Positions 9,784 to 20,158 are shown, counted from the stretch's first letter. The stretch: DNA of 64,000 nucleotides from Vibrio cyclitrophicus (GCF_024347435.1 NZ_AP025482.1:62001-126000); one strand, 5' to 3'. Notes: generated by a model not told the origin, from the sequence alone. Made by a program: numbers and translations.

Positions 9784-9956
9784 GATGTTTACTCACTAAG
9801 TTTATAATTTAGTTAACGAATGTTTAAACCAGTATATCGGAGCTAACTCGCCACAAAATGGCGTTTATTTTCACGCGAATTACGTTTTTTCACTATTGTG
9901 ATAAGCACTAGATCTCCGGTTTGACACCCAAATTACACGCTTATTGATATCGGGTT

Positions 9957-9980
9957 TGGCACTCAAAAAAGTGAGTGCTA
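9957..9980 (-). terminator. Short hairpin downstream of the second GH43 gene
   Basis: GCACTCA / TGAGTGC arms around a 6-base A-rich loop (T-rich on the minus strand), 65 bases past the stop of the minus-strand GH43 gene. A weak terminator candidate. Confidence 0.4.
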
Positions 9981-10044
9981 AAGGGGGTAGTAATAGAAAA
10001 TAAGTTGATGTAAGTCGGTGATTACTGGCTTTTGGAATGAATGT

Positions 10045-11667
10045 CTATAAAGGTTCTGTGTTTTCGCGGTACTCAAAGTAATCGAAGTCGGCGTGTTTGC
10101 CTTGCCCGGTAATATCGGCAGCGTAAAGAGCCGCGAATGTTCCCGTAAATCGGAAGATATCAGGGCCACCCTCATCTGACAGTGGTGTGCTGTTCAGTGC
10201 TGGGCCGATGTTGTGCCATGTGTCACCATTGAGTGAATAGCTAAACTGATACCACTGTTTATTAAGAGTGAGCCTCATCCATACAACGGAAGCATCGCCG
10301 ATGGTCACTTCTGAGCCATATTCTTCATACTGATCGTTAATATTACCCACGATTTTCAACACACGTTGACCGCTGTTATTCGCGGTCATCTTCAAGAAAT
10401 AGTGACCGTTTCGGGCGTAATAGGCGCACAATCCTGCCATTTCGTAGGGAGTGTTTGGAGCAAACTCCATTTTGGTTTCGGCGCTAGCATAGAAGGATTG
10501 GAATCGACGGGCGATCAAGCTCTGTTCATAACGAGAGCTAAGATAATGGCGACCCTTTAAACGTAGGTATCCAGGACGTTCAGTTAACGAACCCCATTGT
10601 TCGGTGAAAGGTTCGCGCAAGGTTTGATATTCAAGCCTTAAAGTGCTGTCATCAAATTCATCTCTTGCGTCTAACACTGGCCAAGGACAAGCAGCAAGAT
10701 CGGGTGCTTGCACTTGAACCGCTGGGGTTTTCCCAGTAGACACGTAAGGCCATCCATTGTGCCAATGTGCTTTTTGAATTGCACTTTCTCGGCCAAGAAT
10801 ACAAAAGTTGTTGTCATATTTAGGAATGAACTGGTATCCCTCAGGGTTGGGTATACCGCGACCACACAGGTGCGTTAAATACCATTCACCTTGTTGTGTT
10901 TCTACTAAAAACCCATGGCCAGCTCGGCTAAGTTCTGCTTGCTCTTGAAAGCGGCTAGTGAGAATAGGGTTTTCGGGGTGGATTTCATAAGGCCCCAAAA
11001 GATTATTTGAACGGCAAACGGTGACAGCGTGATCGCGAGACGTACCGCCTTCAGCCGTGATCAAGTAGTAGTAACCTTCTTTTTTGAGCATCTGCGGGCC
11101 TTCAGTGCAACCTAACTGAGTTCCTTTGAAGATGTTCTGTGGCTTGCCAATTAGCGTGTTTTTGGCTGGGTCAAATTGCTGCATAACGATACCGCCGAAA
11201 AAGTTCTCGTTGGCACGTCCGTCCCATACCATATTCAGCATGTATTTCTTACCGTCATCATCGTGGAACATTGATGGATCAAAACCGTAGTTGCCAATTG
11301 ATACAGGTTCGCTCCAAGGGCCTTCAATATTTTCTGCGGTAACAACAAAGCTTGGTGTTGCCATCCAGTTACCACCACGACACGAATGAACGTTGGAAAA
11401 GCAGACCCAAAATTTTCCATCTGAATAAGACAGTGCCGGGGCATAAACGCCTTCTGAATTATCCATTCCTTTCATATCTAATTGAGATGAACGAGTGAGC
11501 ACGTGACCAATTAGCCGCCAATTCACCAAATCTTTAGAATGGTGGATTTGTATGCCGGGAAACCATTCGAAGGTAGAAGTAGCGATGTAATAATCATCGC
11601 CTACACGAACAATAGATGGGTCAGGGTTAAAGCCTTTTAGTACGGGGTTTTGAATGGTCAGTGTCAT
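10045..11667 (-). CDS. GH43 beta-xylosidase with C-terminal beta-sandwich
   Basis: A cytoplasmic beta-xylosidase of the XynB type, 540 residues. The N-terminal propeller shows base Asp16 (FNPDPSIV), modulating Asp130 (YGFDPSMF) and acid Glu189 (GCTEGPQ). The C-terminal part (from about residue 330) is the beta-sandwich domain that closes the active site in this subfamily (DEFDDSTLRLEYQTLREP). The ATG at 11667 gives the family N-terminus MTLTIQNPVLKGFNPDPS; a longer frame to 11724 adds residues not typical of the family. It follows xylA on the same strand 87 bases away, across an attenuator-like hairpin, so it is probably co-transcribed with xylA. Confidence 0.93.
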   Translation of the reverse strand: MTLTIQNPVLKGFNPDPSIVRVGDDYYIATSTFEWFPGIQIHHSKDLVNWRLIGHVLTRSSQLDMKGMDNSEGVYAPALSYSDGKFWVCFSNVHSCRGGNWMATPSFVVTAENIEGPWSEPVSIGNYGFDPSMFHDDDGKKYMLNMVWDGRANENFFGGIVMQQFDPAKNTLIGKPQNIFKGTQLGCTEGPQMLKKEGYYYLITAEGGTSRDHAVTVCRSNNLLGPYEIHPENPILTSRFQEQAELSRAGHGFLVETQQGEWYLTHLCGRGIPNPEGYQFIPKYDNNFCILGRESAIQKAHWHNGWPYVSTGKTPAVQVQAPDLAACPWPVLDARDEFDDSTLRLEYQTLREPFTEQWGSLTERPGYLRLKGRHYLSSRYEQSLIARRFQSFYASAETKMEFAPNTPYEMAGLCAYYARNGHYFLKMTANNSGQRVLKIVGNINDQYEEYGSEVTIGDASVVWMRLTLNKQWYQFSYSLNGDTWHNIGPALNSTPLSDEGGPDIFRFTGTFAALYAADITGQGKHADFDYFEYRENTEPL

Positions 11668-11690
11668 GATGATCTCGTTATCGTAGATAT

Positions 11691-11730
11691 AAAAAAGTCC
11701 AAGTGATACTCCCCCTGAGAACACTTGGAC
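11691..11730 (-). terminator. Terminator or attenuator between xylA and the GH43 xylosidase
   Basis: Read on the minus strand, the stem GTCCAAGTG / CACTTGGAC is followed by six T residues, 24 bases after the xylA stop. It should end most xylA transcripts while allowing some read-through to the xylosidase gene. Confidence 0.8.
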
Positions 11731-11753
11731 TTGGTCTAAACAACGCCCAACAA

Positions 11754-13073
11754 TTACTTGTAGATGAAGCCGTTGACAATATTTTCTAGATGTTCTTGTT
11801 GGCCAGATGCTTTAACCGGAGAAATGTTGCTGTCTACAGTATGCTTAGCTAGCGTTTCAAGGTTAAGGTCACCGTTTAGGATCTTCTTACCTAGGTCTTC
11901 GTTCCAACCCGCATAACGTTGAGCAATTTTCTTAGACAACACATCGTTTTCAATCATGTCGGCAGCGCGCTCTAAAGACAGTGCCATGGTGTCCATGCCG
12001 CCAATGTGGCCGTGGAACAAGTCTTCGCCATCAATAGAAGGGCGACGAACGCGAGCATCAAAGTTGAAGCCACCTGTGGTGAAACCACCTGCTTTAAGAA
12101 TTTCGTACATCACTAACGTGTTTTCTTCCACGCTGTTCGGGAATTGGTCGGTATCCCAACCCAGTTGAGGGTCGCCACGGTTGGCATCAATAGAACCAAA
12201 CAAGCCTAAAGACGTTGCGGTCGCAACTTCATGATGGAAACTGTGACCCGCAAGCGTGGCATGGTTCGCTTCAATGTTCACCTTGATTTCGTTCTCTAGG
12301 CCGAACTGTTTCAAGAAACCGTAAACCGTTGCGGTATCGTAATCGTATTGATGTTTGGTTGGCTCTTGTGGTTTAGGTTCAATTAAAATCGCACCCTTAA
12401 AGCCAATCTTATGTTTATGCTCAACCACCATCTGCATTAGGCGGCCTAACTGCTCGCGTTCTTGGCGTAAGTCCGTGTTTAGTAGAGTTTCGTAGCCTTC
12501 ACGACCACCCCATAAAACGTAGTTTTCGCCACCCAGGCGCTGAGTTGCGCCCATCGCGTTGAAAATTTGTGTTGCCGCGTAAGCGAATACTTTCGGATCA
12601 GGGTTAGTTCCCGCACCCGACATATAACGTGGGTTGGAGAAAGCGTTCGCCGTACCCCAAAGCAGTTTAAGGCCGGTTTCCGATTGCTTTTGTTCAAGCA
12701 CATCGACCATTGCTTGGAAGTTGTTCACGTATTCCTTGATGGAGTTGCCTTCTGGTGCCACATCGGTGTCGTGGAAGCAGTAATAAGGAACATCGAGTTT
12801 AGAGAAGAAGTCGAACGCGGTATCGGCTTTCATTTTGGCCATTTCCATGGCGTCGCCATTTTTGTGCCAAGGGCGGTCGAACGTGCCAGCACCGAAAACA
12901 TCAGAGCCCGGCCAGCAGAAGTTGTGCCAGTAGCAAGCTGCAAAACGAAGGTGGTCTTTCATGCTTTTGCCAAGGATCATTTTGTCGGCATCGTAATGAC
13001 GGAAAGCAAGTGGATTTGAAGATTCAGTGCCTTCAAATTGTATTTTATTAATGTGTTTAAAGAAATCAGTCAT
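11754..13073 (-). CDS. xylA: Xylose isomerase
   Basis: Converts D-xylose to D-xylulose in the cytoplasm, a metal-dependent TIM-barrel enzyme. Family signatures include [12 protein letters not shown] (catalytic His region), the LLWGTANAF segment, [13 protein letters not shown] (metal site), [15 protein letters not shown], and the [11 protein letters not shown] and HIGGMDTMA blocks. The 439 residues match the E. coli XylA class. It is divergent from the pentoside symporter gene across a 340-base control region and is followed by the GH43 xylosidase. Confidence 0.98.
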   Translation of the reverse strand: MTDFFKHINKIQFEGTESSNPLAFRHYDADKMILGKSMKDHLRFAACYWHNFCWPGSDVFGAGTFDRPWHKNGDAMEMAKMKADTAFDFFSKLDVPYYCFHDTDVAPEGNSIKEYVNNFQAMVDVLEQKQSETGLKLLWGTANAFSNPRYMSGAGTNPDPKVFAYAATQIFNAMGATQRLGGENYVLWGGREGYETLLNTDLRQEREQLGRLMQMVVEHKHKIGFKGAILIEPKPQEPTKHQYDYDTATVYGFLKQFGLENEIKVNIEANHATLAGHSFHHEVATATSLGLFGSIDANRGDPQLGWDTDQFPNSVEENTLVMYEILKAGGFTTGGFNFDARVRRPSIDGEDLFHGHIGGMDTMALSLERAADMIENDVLSKKIAQRYAGWNEDLGKKILNGDLNLETLAKHTVDSNISPVKASGQQEHLENIVNGFIYK

Positions 13074-13415
13074 AGCTAAAGTTCCAGTTAGTCGTTTAAT
13101 CGTTGTGGACGTATTTCGTTAGCTATATTTTATTTTTTTCGTGGCCTCATCAATTATGTTTTTTGATACCAAATTTCTTGAATTTATTAAATGTGCTCAA
13201 CCTCTCAAAAAACACTATTATCTATATTGATTAATCTTGGTTGTTTTTTTAACGCATTGATTTTTATGGTTCCAGTCGATTTCATTTGTTGGATTACCTG
13301 CGTTGAATCACACATAATAAATATCGTAATTACGTTACGATATTGAGCAAGTTGATAATTTTTTCCAAAGCTAGAAAAATAATAACCAGATAAATATTGT
13401 TCCTTGGAGAAAATA
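13074..13415. promoter_or_regulatory. Divergent control region between xylA and the pentoside symporter
   Basis: This AT-rich gap holds both promoters. The clearest element is a palindrome at 13321-13343, with arms ATATCGTAA / TTACGATAT and a 5-base spacer, about 70 bases before the symporter start. It is a good candidate operator. Which of the two XylR-like proteins, if either, binds it is not known. Confidence 0.55.
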
Positions 13416-14804
13416 ATGAATACGATAAAGTTATCGGTGAGAGAAAAGGTAGCTTACGGCTTAGGTGATACTGGTTGTAACTTTGTATGGCAAACCGTGA
13501 TGCTCTTTCTTGCCTATTTTTATACCGATATTTACGGCCTATCGCCTGCGCATATGGGCACTATGTTTCTTCTTGTTCGTTTTATTGATGCGGTAACCGA
13601 CCCTATTATGGGATCAATTGTGGACCGAACTCGTACCAAGCATGGTCGTTATCGCCCATATCTTCTATGGATGGCGGTTCCTTTCGGTGCGGCTTGTATG
13701 TTTGCATTTTATACGCCTGATGTCGGCGAAACTGGTAAAATTGCTTATGCGTACGCGTCGTATATTTTCCTCACCATTATGTATACCGCCATCAATGTAC
13801 CTTATTGCGCAATGGCAAATGCTATGACCAATGATTCTAACGAGCGAACTTCACTGCAATCTTATCGATTCGCTTTAAGTACTGCTGGTGGATTGGTCGT
13901 GGCAATGGTGGCGCTTCCACTCGTGGATGTTATTGGTCAAGGTGATGTTCAAAAAGGTTACGTTGGCGCGATGGCTGTTATGGGCTTGGGTGCGATTGGT
14001 TTGTTTTTCATTTGCTTTGCCAACACAAAAGAACGATGTGTTCCTGAAGATGAAGCCAAACAATCTGTGGTTGAAGATCTAAAGCTGTTGATGAAAAACA
14101 ATCAGTGGCGAGTGTTATTCATTGTGAATGTGGTTTTGCTTACCGGAGTCGTACTTAAAGGTGCTTCAACCATGTATTACGTGAATACCGTAATGGGAAG
14201 AGCGGATCTTGCCACCACATTCATGGTCGCAGGTATGTTGGCAAATATTGTGGGTGCAATGGCTTCTGCACCGTTACTCGGCAAATTTGATAAGCCTAAA
14301 ATCTATCGCGTCTTAATTGTTGTTTCTAGCTTTTTGTCGGCACTATTGTTTTTAGTTGATCCAACGAATATTTATATGGTGTTTGCTCTAGTTATCATGT
14401 TGGGAGTGATTCAAATGAGTACTACGCCTATCTTGTGGAGCATGATGTCGGATGTGGTTGACTACGAGAAGACGCGCAGTAATCGCTCTTTGAGTGGCAT
14501 GGTGTTTTCTACCAATTTGTTTGCGATTAAATTAGGTATTGCGATTGGTGGCGCTTCGGTGGGTTGGGTTTTAGCGGGTGCAGGTTATGTCGGCGGATCG
14601 GAAACCCAATCTGACCAAGTGGTCACTGCAATTAATCTGTTGTTTACGGTAATACCTGGCGTCATATTCGCTTCTTTGGCGATATTCATGATGTTCTATC
14701 GACTTGATAACAAGAAGCTTGATCAAATTAAAGCGCTTCTATTGCTTGATGCAAAAAAGAAGCAAGAACAAAAAGCGAGCGTGCATAACGCTGAGCTAGG
14801 ATAA
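13416..14804 (+). CDS. GPH-family sugar:cation symporter (pentoside/xyloside)
   Basis: A glycoside-pentoside-hexuronide transporter of 462 residues with about 12 membrane segments. Family motifs include EKVAYGLGDTGCNFVW at the N-terminus, FIDAVTDPIMGSIVDRT in the loop after helix 2, and GRYRPYLLW. The nearest known relatives by memory are XynT, YicJ and XylP, which import xylosides. The ATG at 13416 follows TTGGAG; the upstream TTG at 13404 is part of the ribosome-site stretch. The gene is divergent from xylA and is followed by a terminator hairpin and an AraC regulator. Confidence 0.9.
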   Translation: MNTIKLSVREKVAYGLGDTGCNFVWQTVMLFLAYFYTDIYGLSPAHMGTMFLLVRFIDAVTDPIMGSIVDRTRTKHGRYRPYLLWMAVPFGAACMFAFYTPDVGETGKIAYAYASYIFLTIMYTAINVPYCAMANAMTNDSNERTSLQSYRFALSTAGGLVVAMVALPLVDVIGQGDVQKGYVGAMAVMGLGAIGLFFICFANTKERCVPEDEAKQSVVEDLKLLMKNNQWRVLFIVNVVLLTGVVLKGASTMYYVNTVMGRADLATTFMVAGMLANIVGAMASAPLLGKFDKPKIYRVLIVVSSFLSALLFLVDPTNIYMVFALVIMLGVIQMSTTPILWSMMSDVVDYEKTRSNRSLSGMVFSTNLFAIKLGIAIGGASVGWVLAGAGYVGGSETQSDQVVTAINLLFTVIPGVIFASLAIFMMFYRLDNKKLDQIKALLLLDAKKKQEQKASVHNAELG

Positions 14805-14879
14805 AACTCGCCTTGTGCCATCGAGCACAGAGCGGAACGACCTAACCCCCAGAGTTTATCGCTCCTGATGAACTCTTGT

Positions 14880-14906
14880 TGCCCCACTTAGTTGTGGGGC
14901 ACTTTT
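14880..14906 (+). terminator. Terminator after the symporter gene
   Basis: Stem GCCCCAC / GTGGGGC with a 6-base loop, then ACTTTTG. It separates the symporter gene from the downstream regulator, though it overlaps the region just before that regulator's possible upstream starts. Confidence 0.7.
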
Positions 14907-14955
14907 GCTATCTGAAGGGAGCGATATTCCCCAGAGCATCATTGGAGAAAAAAGA

Positions 14956-16056
14956 GTGAAGACGTTGTTGTTGCTGTTAGACAGTATGATCTATTACGAT
15001 CGCGAAATATTGAAAGGCATCAAGGCTAAAGTCGATGAGTCGAGCATCAAGGTAGAGCTTCATCTAGAGTGCTCATCAAATTTAGAATACATCTTGTCGC
15101 GCGACTGGGATTACGTTATCGCGGATTACGACAAACCGCATATTAATCACATCGTTGATTCATTGTCGGCAAAAGCCGTAGTGTACAGCAATCACCAAAT
15201 TGAGGTGATTCCTTCTCGTTTATCTTCTGTGATTTTAGATAACAGAGGGTTAGCGATTACCGCATTGCAAGGGCTTGAAGCCACAGGGATTACAAGTGTC
15301 GGTTATTTTGCTAACCAACAAGATTGTGTGTTCCCGTGGAGTAAAGAGCGCCATGTTTCATTCAAACAAACTGCGCAAGCCGCGGGGCTTGCGGTTGTCG
15401 ATGACGTAGAAAAAGCAATACACAACAAAGCGTTTCCGATGGGCGTGTATTGTTCATCTGATCGCTCAGCGCGCCGTCTTGCAAATTTGTGTCACACATT
15501 AGGTGTGAGCGTGCCCGAAGAGGTGTCGATCATCGGCACAGATTATGATGACACTGAGCGAATGTTATCGCCGATGCCTCTCAGTTCGGTTGAGCTCAAC
15601 CCCGTCGAATTGGGCAAATTATGTGTAGAAACCTTACAGAAAACGCTGCGCTTCAAAAAACCGCACCATACCAAGTTCTCGTCGTATAAATTGATTCAAG
15701 GGCACACTACCATTTCGCAAGACAATGCTGACCAGATAGTCATTAAAGCGGAAGGGTATATTCGAAATCATTACCATCTCAATATCAAAATCAAACAGGT
15801 GACGGATCATTGTCGAGTGTCTCGTAAAACCTTGGATACGAGATTTTTGATCGCACATGGTGTGACGGCGCACCATTATGTAACGCGCCTTCGATTAGAA
15901 AAGGTAAAACAACTATTGTCTACAACATCTGAAAAACTGGACGTTATCGCCAAGCAGGTGGGTTACCCAAGTCAGTCTTATTTATCTCAAGTTTTCATTA
16001 AGCAATTTGGGCTCACTCCTATAGCATTTAGGAAAAATAACAACCGTTTTACTTAA
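14956..16056 (+). CDS. XylR-like AraC-family transcriptional regulator
   Basis: A 366-residue regulator with an N-terminal periplasmic-binding-protein-like sensor domain (start VKTLLLLLDSMIYYDREILKG, compare the XylR at 23032) and a C-terminal AraC-type double helix-turn-helix (about residues 265-360: VTDHCRVSRKTLDTRF, KLDVIAKQVGYPSQSYLSQVF, FGLTPIAFR). I chose the GTG at 14956 because GGAG lies 9 bases upstream and it aligns with the other XylR start; a frame from 14905 adds 17 residues overlapping the terminator hairpin. It is followed by the GH3 gene. Likely senses xylose or a xyloside and controls the neighbouring xylan genes; this is inference. Confidence 0.88.
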   Translation: MKTLLLLLDSMIYYDREILKGIKAKVDESSIKVELHLECSSNLEYILSRDWDYVIADYDKPHINHIVDSLSAKAVVYSNHQIEVIPSRLSSVILDNRGLAITALQGLEATGITSVGYFANQQDCVFPWSKERHVSFKQTAQAAGLAVVDDVEKAIHNKAFPMGVYCSSDRSARRLANLCHTLGVSVPEEVSIIGTDYDDTERMLSPMPLSSVELNPVELGKLCVETLQKTLRFKKPHHTKFSSYKLIQGHTTISQDNADQIVIKAEGYIRNHYHLNIKIKQVTDHCRVSRKTLDTRFLIAHGVTAHHYVTRLRLEKVKQLLSTTSEKLDVIAKQVGYPSQSYLSQVFIKQFGLTPIAFRKNNNRFT

Positions 16057-16179
16057 TTTCCCCCTCAACTGTTATGAATCTGGCAAGCGTCGTGTTGGAT
16101 TTCGTAAGTGAGTTTTACCTTAACGTATTGAATATGAATTTCGGAGATAGTAACGCCATACATCATATAGAGGTGAACA

Positions 16180-18543
16180 ATGGTGATTTACAAACAACCG
16201 GAATATTCAGTGGCACAGCGAGTGGAAGACTTATTGGCTCGCATGACGTTAGAAGAAAAAATAGCTCAACTCGGCGCGCAGTGGCTGCTGTTAGATGAAA
16301 ATGGCGATCATAAAGAACGCGGTTTGGAAATGGTTTCTGGTACTGACTCGCGCAGTCTTGATGACAAAATCAAGCATGGCTTGGGCCAAATTACACGCGC
16401 ACTTGGTACCCATACTGTTGATGCACAAGCGGGCGTTAAAGCGCTCAATAAGTTTCAGCAATATTTGGTTGAGCAAACGCGCTTAGGCATTCCTGCGATT
16501 CCTCACGAGGAATGTTTAGTGGGTTTAATGGCGCAAGGTGCAACGTTATATCCATCGTCACTAAACTATGGGCATACATGGAACCCGGCTTTGATTGAAG
16601 CTGCGGCAGCCGATATTGGCCGACAAGTTAAAATGGTTGGGGCAAAGCAAGGTTTAGCTCCCGTTCTTGATGTATCGCGTGATGTGCGGTGGGGAAGAAC
16701 AGAAGAAACGTTAGGCGAAGACCCTTATCTCGCTGGTGTAATGGCAAGTCATTATGTGAGCGGCTTGCAAGGGCCAAACCGAGATGTGTTTGCCACACTC
16801 AAGCATTACGTTGGTCACTCAGCCAGTGAAGGCGCGCGTAATCACGCGCCTGTAAACCTTGGCTTTAAAGAACTCAACGATACGTTCATGTTGCCATTCG
16901 AAATGGCGGTCAAACTCGCTAATGCGGGTTCGGTAATGCCTGCGTACCATGATATTGACGGCGAACCTTGCCACGCTTCTCATCATTTATTGACGCAAGT
17001 GTTAAGAGAAGAGTGGGGCTTTGATGGGCTTGTTGTTGCGGATTATGGTGGCGTCGAATTGCTTGCATCGCACCATGCAATTGCAGAAAACAACGCACAA
17101 GCGGCGGCGCTTGCATTCAATGCGGGTTTAGACATCGAACTTCCTGACGATGCCTGCGCGGAACGCCTCACTAACGCCATTGATCAAGGCCTTATTTCAA
17201 TTGAAAAAATCGACGAAATTGTGGCTAGGATCTTAAGCGTTAAATTCGAAATGGGTTTGTTCGAAAATCCCTATTGCGAAGTTCCTACTACGCCTTTACA
17301 CACGGAATCTAGCCGTGAACTCGCTTATCAAATCGCGAGTGAATCCATAGTGCTGCTCAAAAATGACGGTACCTTGCCTCTTAATACCCAAACGACACTC
17401 GGTTTGGTAGGCGCGACGGTTGACGATCAACTAGCGTTGTTAGGAGGCTACAGTTTCCCAGTACATCTAATTTTGAGCGAATCTGATAGCGATGAACAAG
17501 TGTCTAAAACCTTGTTGAACATCTTCCAACAACAGTTTGAATCGGTGAATTATCATAAAGGCTGCGATATATTAACTGAGCGTCACGCCAATGCGCCTGT
17601 TTTCCCAGGAGATGTTGACCTTGCGATTGGTCAAGCGATGACATCACCAATTAGCCAAGATACCTCTCATATCGCGGGTGCGGTTGATGTCGCGATAAAC
17701 AGCGATGTGGTCGTAGCTTGTGTTGGCGACCTTGCTGGGTTGTTCCAAACTGGAACTGTAGGTGAAGGTTCTGATACCGACTCGCTAATGTTGCCAGGTG
17801 TGCAGCAACAGATGCTCGACGAGCTACTGGACACGGGCAAACCGATTGTTGTGCTCGTTACCGGAGGTCGACCATATCAACTAGGAAGAGCAGAAGAGGA
17901 AGCCGCTGCAATCGTGTATGGCTGGGCTCCGGGGCAAGAGGGCGCAAGCGCTATATGCGATGTCATTTCGGGTAAAGTGAACCCAAGTGGTCGCTTAACC
18001 TTATCCATTCCAAAGAACGTTGGAGCTGTGCCATACTTCTATAATCACAAGCTAAAGAGTGCGGGTACCCCGATTGCTTACCACTTTGGTTCGGCATACA
18101 ACTTTGGCTATGGCCTCAGTTACACCCAGTTTGATTACGCCAATGTATCGCTCAATTGTGATGAGGTGACATTCGACGATATGATCGAAATGAGCGTTGA
18201 GGTGACTAACAGTGGTAGCCGCGATGGTGCAGAAGTCGTGCAGTTGTATGTGCGCGATAAAATTTGCTCAGTGGTTCGCCCTGTCAAGGAACTAAAAGGG
18301 TTCAACAAAGTATCGATTCAAGCTGGTCAAACAAAATCAGTGATGTTCCGTTTACCGGTCGATATGCTTAACTTTACTGATGGTCAGCACCGCCGTGTGG
18401 TTGAAGGCGGTGAGTTTGAACTGATGATAGGGCGTTCGTCGAGTCAAATAGAACATCGTGCTACCGTAAAAGTTCAAGGTGGCAAGCACGTGCTTCCTAA
18501 AAACTGGAAGATGGTCTGTGAGGTAGAAGAGTTGTTGCTGTAA
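16180..18543 (+). CDS. GH3 beta-xylosidase/beta-glucosidase, cytoplasmic
   Basis: A family 3 glycosidase of 787 residues with no signal peptide. The (alpha/beta)8 domain carries the nucleophile Asp288 (GLVVADYGGV), KHYVGHS and DVSRDVRWGRTEETLGEDP substrate-binding motifs. The second domain carries the probable acid/base Glu529 (VGEGSDTDS). A fibronectin-III-like domain ends the protein (EVTNSGSRDGAEVVQLYV). GAGGTG precedes the ATG by 5 bases. Within this locus it would split imported xylo-oligosaccharides or glucosides to monosaccharides. It may be co-transcribed with the upstream XylR-like regulator. Confidence 0.93.
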   Translation: MVIYKQPEYSVAQRVEDLLARMTLEEKIAQLGAQWLLLDENGDHKERGLEMVSGTDSRSLDDKIKHGLGQITRALGTHTVDAQAGVKALNKFQQYLVEQTRLGIPAIPHEECLVGLMAQGATLYPSSLNYGHTWNPALIEAAAADIGRQVKMVGAKQGLAPVLDVSRDVRWGRTEETLGEDPYLAGVMASHYVSGLQGPNRDVFATLKHYVGHSASEGARNHAPVNLGFKELNDTFMLPFEMAVKLANAGSVMPAYHDIDGEPCHASHHLLTQVLREEWGFDGLVVADYGGVELLASHHAIAENNAQAAALAFNAGLDIELPDDACAERLTNAIDQGLISIEKIDEIVARILSVKFEMGLFENPYCEVPTTPLHTESSRELAYQIASESIVLLKNDGTLPLNTQTTLGLVGATVDDQLALLGGYSFPVHLILSESDSDEQVSKTLLNIFQQQFESVNYHKGCDILTERHANAPVFPGDVDLAIGQAMTSPISQDTSHIAGAVDVAINSDVVVACVGDLAGLFQTGTVGEGSDTDSLMLPGVQQQMLDELLDTGKPIVVLVTGGRPYQLGRAEEEAAAIVYGWAPGQEGASAICDVISGKVNPSGRLTLSIPKNVGAVPYFYNHKLKSAGTPIAYHFGSAYNFGYGLSYTQFDYANVSLNCDEVTFDDMIEMSVEVTNSGSRDGAEVVQLYVRDKICSVVRPVKELKGFNKVSIQAGQTKSVMFRLPVDMLNFTDGQHRRVVEGGEFELMIGRSSSQIEHRATVKVQGGKHVLPKNWKMVCEVEELLL

Positions 18544-18632
18544 TTTCAGTCGCAGTCAAATTTGATAGCGATATTGATACTGAAATCGATGTTGAGATTG
18601 TGACTGCGATTAGCACCAATTAGATGAGCGAT

Positions 18633-18666
18633 AAAAGGTGAATGATCTATTGGTTTCACCTTTTTT
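18633..18666 (+). terminator. Rho-independent terminator after GH3 gene
   Basis: AAAAGGTGAA pairs with TTCACCTTTT and continues into a T-run. It lies 90 bases after the GH3 stop. Confidence 0.8.
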
Positions 18667-19118
18667 AAACAAATAAGCTAAATGAGAAAATAAACTTTAA
18701 TTAGTTTTTAGGTCGGTAAAAATGACGACTAATTGCGAGTTTTTACCATTTATTCATTTATATTTTGCGTATTTCACTTATTATTTTTCAAGGCTATGTG
18801 AACCTGTTCATTGACAACTCAATTATATTAAACCTAGTTCCGTGACTACATTTCACACTCACCCCCGATAATGTGCTGTCATTCACAGTTATCTTCCTAA
18901 ATCCCCCTTGAATCTCTCCTATATGCACGATTTCGATTAATTGCAGACTGTAATCATGCTGCTTTTATAACCACCATCACACCTTGGTAGAAAAACAAAA
19001 TAACGTAAAAAGAGTAATAGAAAAGCGAAAGGCAAGAATCTGAATTTGACGCTAGTTTAATTGTGCTCGCTATTAATTGGGCTTAATTAAGTCGTAGTGA
19101 AAAAAAAAGGAAAATATA
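18667..19118. promoter_or_regulatory. Control region upstream of xylF
   Basis: AT-rich non-coding stretch before the xylFGH operon. TGTGAACCTGTTCATT at 18797-18812 matches a CRP site (TGTGA-N6-TCACA) with two mismatches, which would fit catabolite control. No clear XylR repeat could be picked out by eye. Confidence 0.4.
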
Positions 19119-20114
19119 ATGAAAAAGGTAATTTCTCTACTCTGTACTGCAGTAATTGCATTTGCTGCCACTCCTGCATTAGCTGACTCAGTAAAAATCG
19201 GAATGGCGATTGACGATCTTCGCTTAGAACGTTGGCAAAAAGACCGAGATATCTTTGTTGATAAAGCGGAAGAGCTTGGCGCGAAAGTGTATGTTCAGTC
19301 GGCAAACGGTAATGAACAAACTCAAATAGCACAGATTGAAAACATGATATCGCGTGGCGTTGACGTGTTGGTGATCATTCCTTACAACGGAGAAGTACTA
19401 AGTAATGTTATTGCAGAAGCAAAACGAGACGGTATTCAAGTCTTGGCTTACGACCGCCTAATTAACAACGCTGACATTGATTTTTACTTGTCGTTCGACA
19501 ACGAAAAAGTCGGTGAAATGCAAGCGACTGCAATGTTAGAAAACAAACCAAACGGTAACTACTTTTTGATGGGTGGTGCGCCAACAGATAACAACGCGAA
19601 ATTGTTCAGAAAAGGACAAATGAATGTACTGCAATCAAAAATCGATTCCGGAGACATTAAGGTTGTTGGCGATCAATGGGTTGATTCATGGTTAGCTGAA
19701 AACGCGCTTAAAATCATGGAGAACGCTCTAACAGCCAATAACAACAATATCGATGTTGTGGTTGCATCAAACGACTCAACAGCAGGCGGCGCAATCCAAG
19801 CTCTAGATGCGCAAGGACTGGCTGGCAAAGTGTCTATTTCTGGCCAAGATGCCGACCTTGCAGCAATTCGCCGAATTGTAAATGGTACTCAAACCATGAC
19901 GGTTTACAAACCAATTAGCATTCTAGCGGATCGCGCGGCTGAAATTGCGGTTGAATTGGGAAGCGACGAAGCGCCTAAATCAAACGCTGTGCTAAATAAC
20001 GGAACAAAAGACGTACCTGCTTGGTTGCTCAAACCAATTGCGGTCAATAAGAACAACATCAAGAAAACGGTCGTCGCAGACAAGTTCCATTCTGAAGACT
20101 CTATCTATCAATAA
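19119..20114 (+). CDS. xylF: D-xylose ABC transporter substrate-binding protein
   Basis: The periplasmic xylose-binding protein, 331 residues, with a clear signal peptide (cleavage after ATPALA, about residue 22). The mature part begins SVKIGMAIDDLRLERWQKDRD, the XylF hallmark, with YVQSANGNEQTQ and ISGQDADLAAIRRI as sugar-pocket segments. AAAGGA is 6-11 bases upstream of the ATG. It is first in xylFGH, with a hairpin separating it from xylG, consistent with excess production of the binding protein. Confidence 0.97.
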   Translation: MKKVISLLCTAVIAFAATPALADSVKIGMAIDDLRLERWQKDRDIFVDKAEELGAKVYVQSANGNEQTQIAQIENMISRGVDVLVIIPYNGEVLSNVIAEAKRDGIQVLAYDRLINNADIDFYLSFDNEKVGEMQATAMLENKPNGNYFLMGGAPTDNNAKLFRKGQMNVLQSKIDSGDIKVVGDQWVDSWLAENALKIMENALTANNNNIDVVVASNDSTAGGAIQALDAQGLAGKVSISGQDADLAAIRRIVNGTQTMTVYKPISILADRAAEIAVELGSDEAPKSNAVLNNGTKDVPAWLLKPIAVNKNNIKKTVVADKFHSEDSIYQ

Positions 20115-20126
20115 GCGTGTCCATTT

Positions 20127-20158
20127 AGAACTAGGGCAAGGTGCTCTAGTTCTTGTTT
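20127..20158 (+). terminator. Attenuating hairpin between xylF and xylG
   Basis: AGAACTAG / CTAGTTCT arms with an 11-base loop followed by TGTTTTA. It is probably a partial terminator that lowers xylGH transcripts relative to xylF. Confidence 0.65.

Noticed and set aside
12567..13019. A 150-codon open frame on the plus strand
   Set aside because: It lies antisense inside xylA, has no ribosome site or family signature, and its composition follows from the xylA codons.
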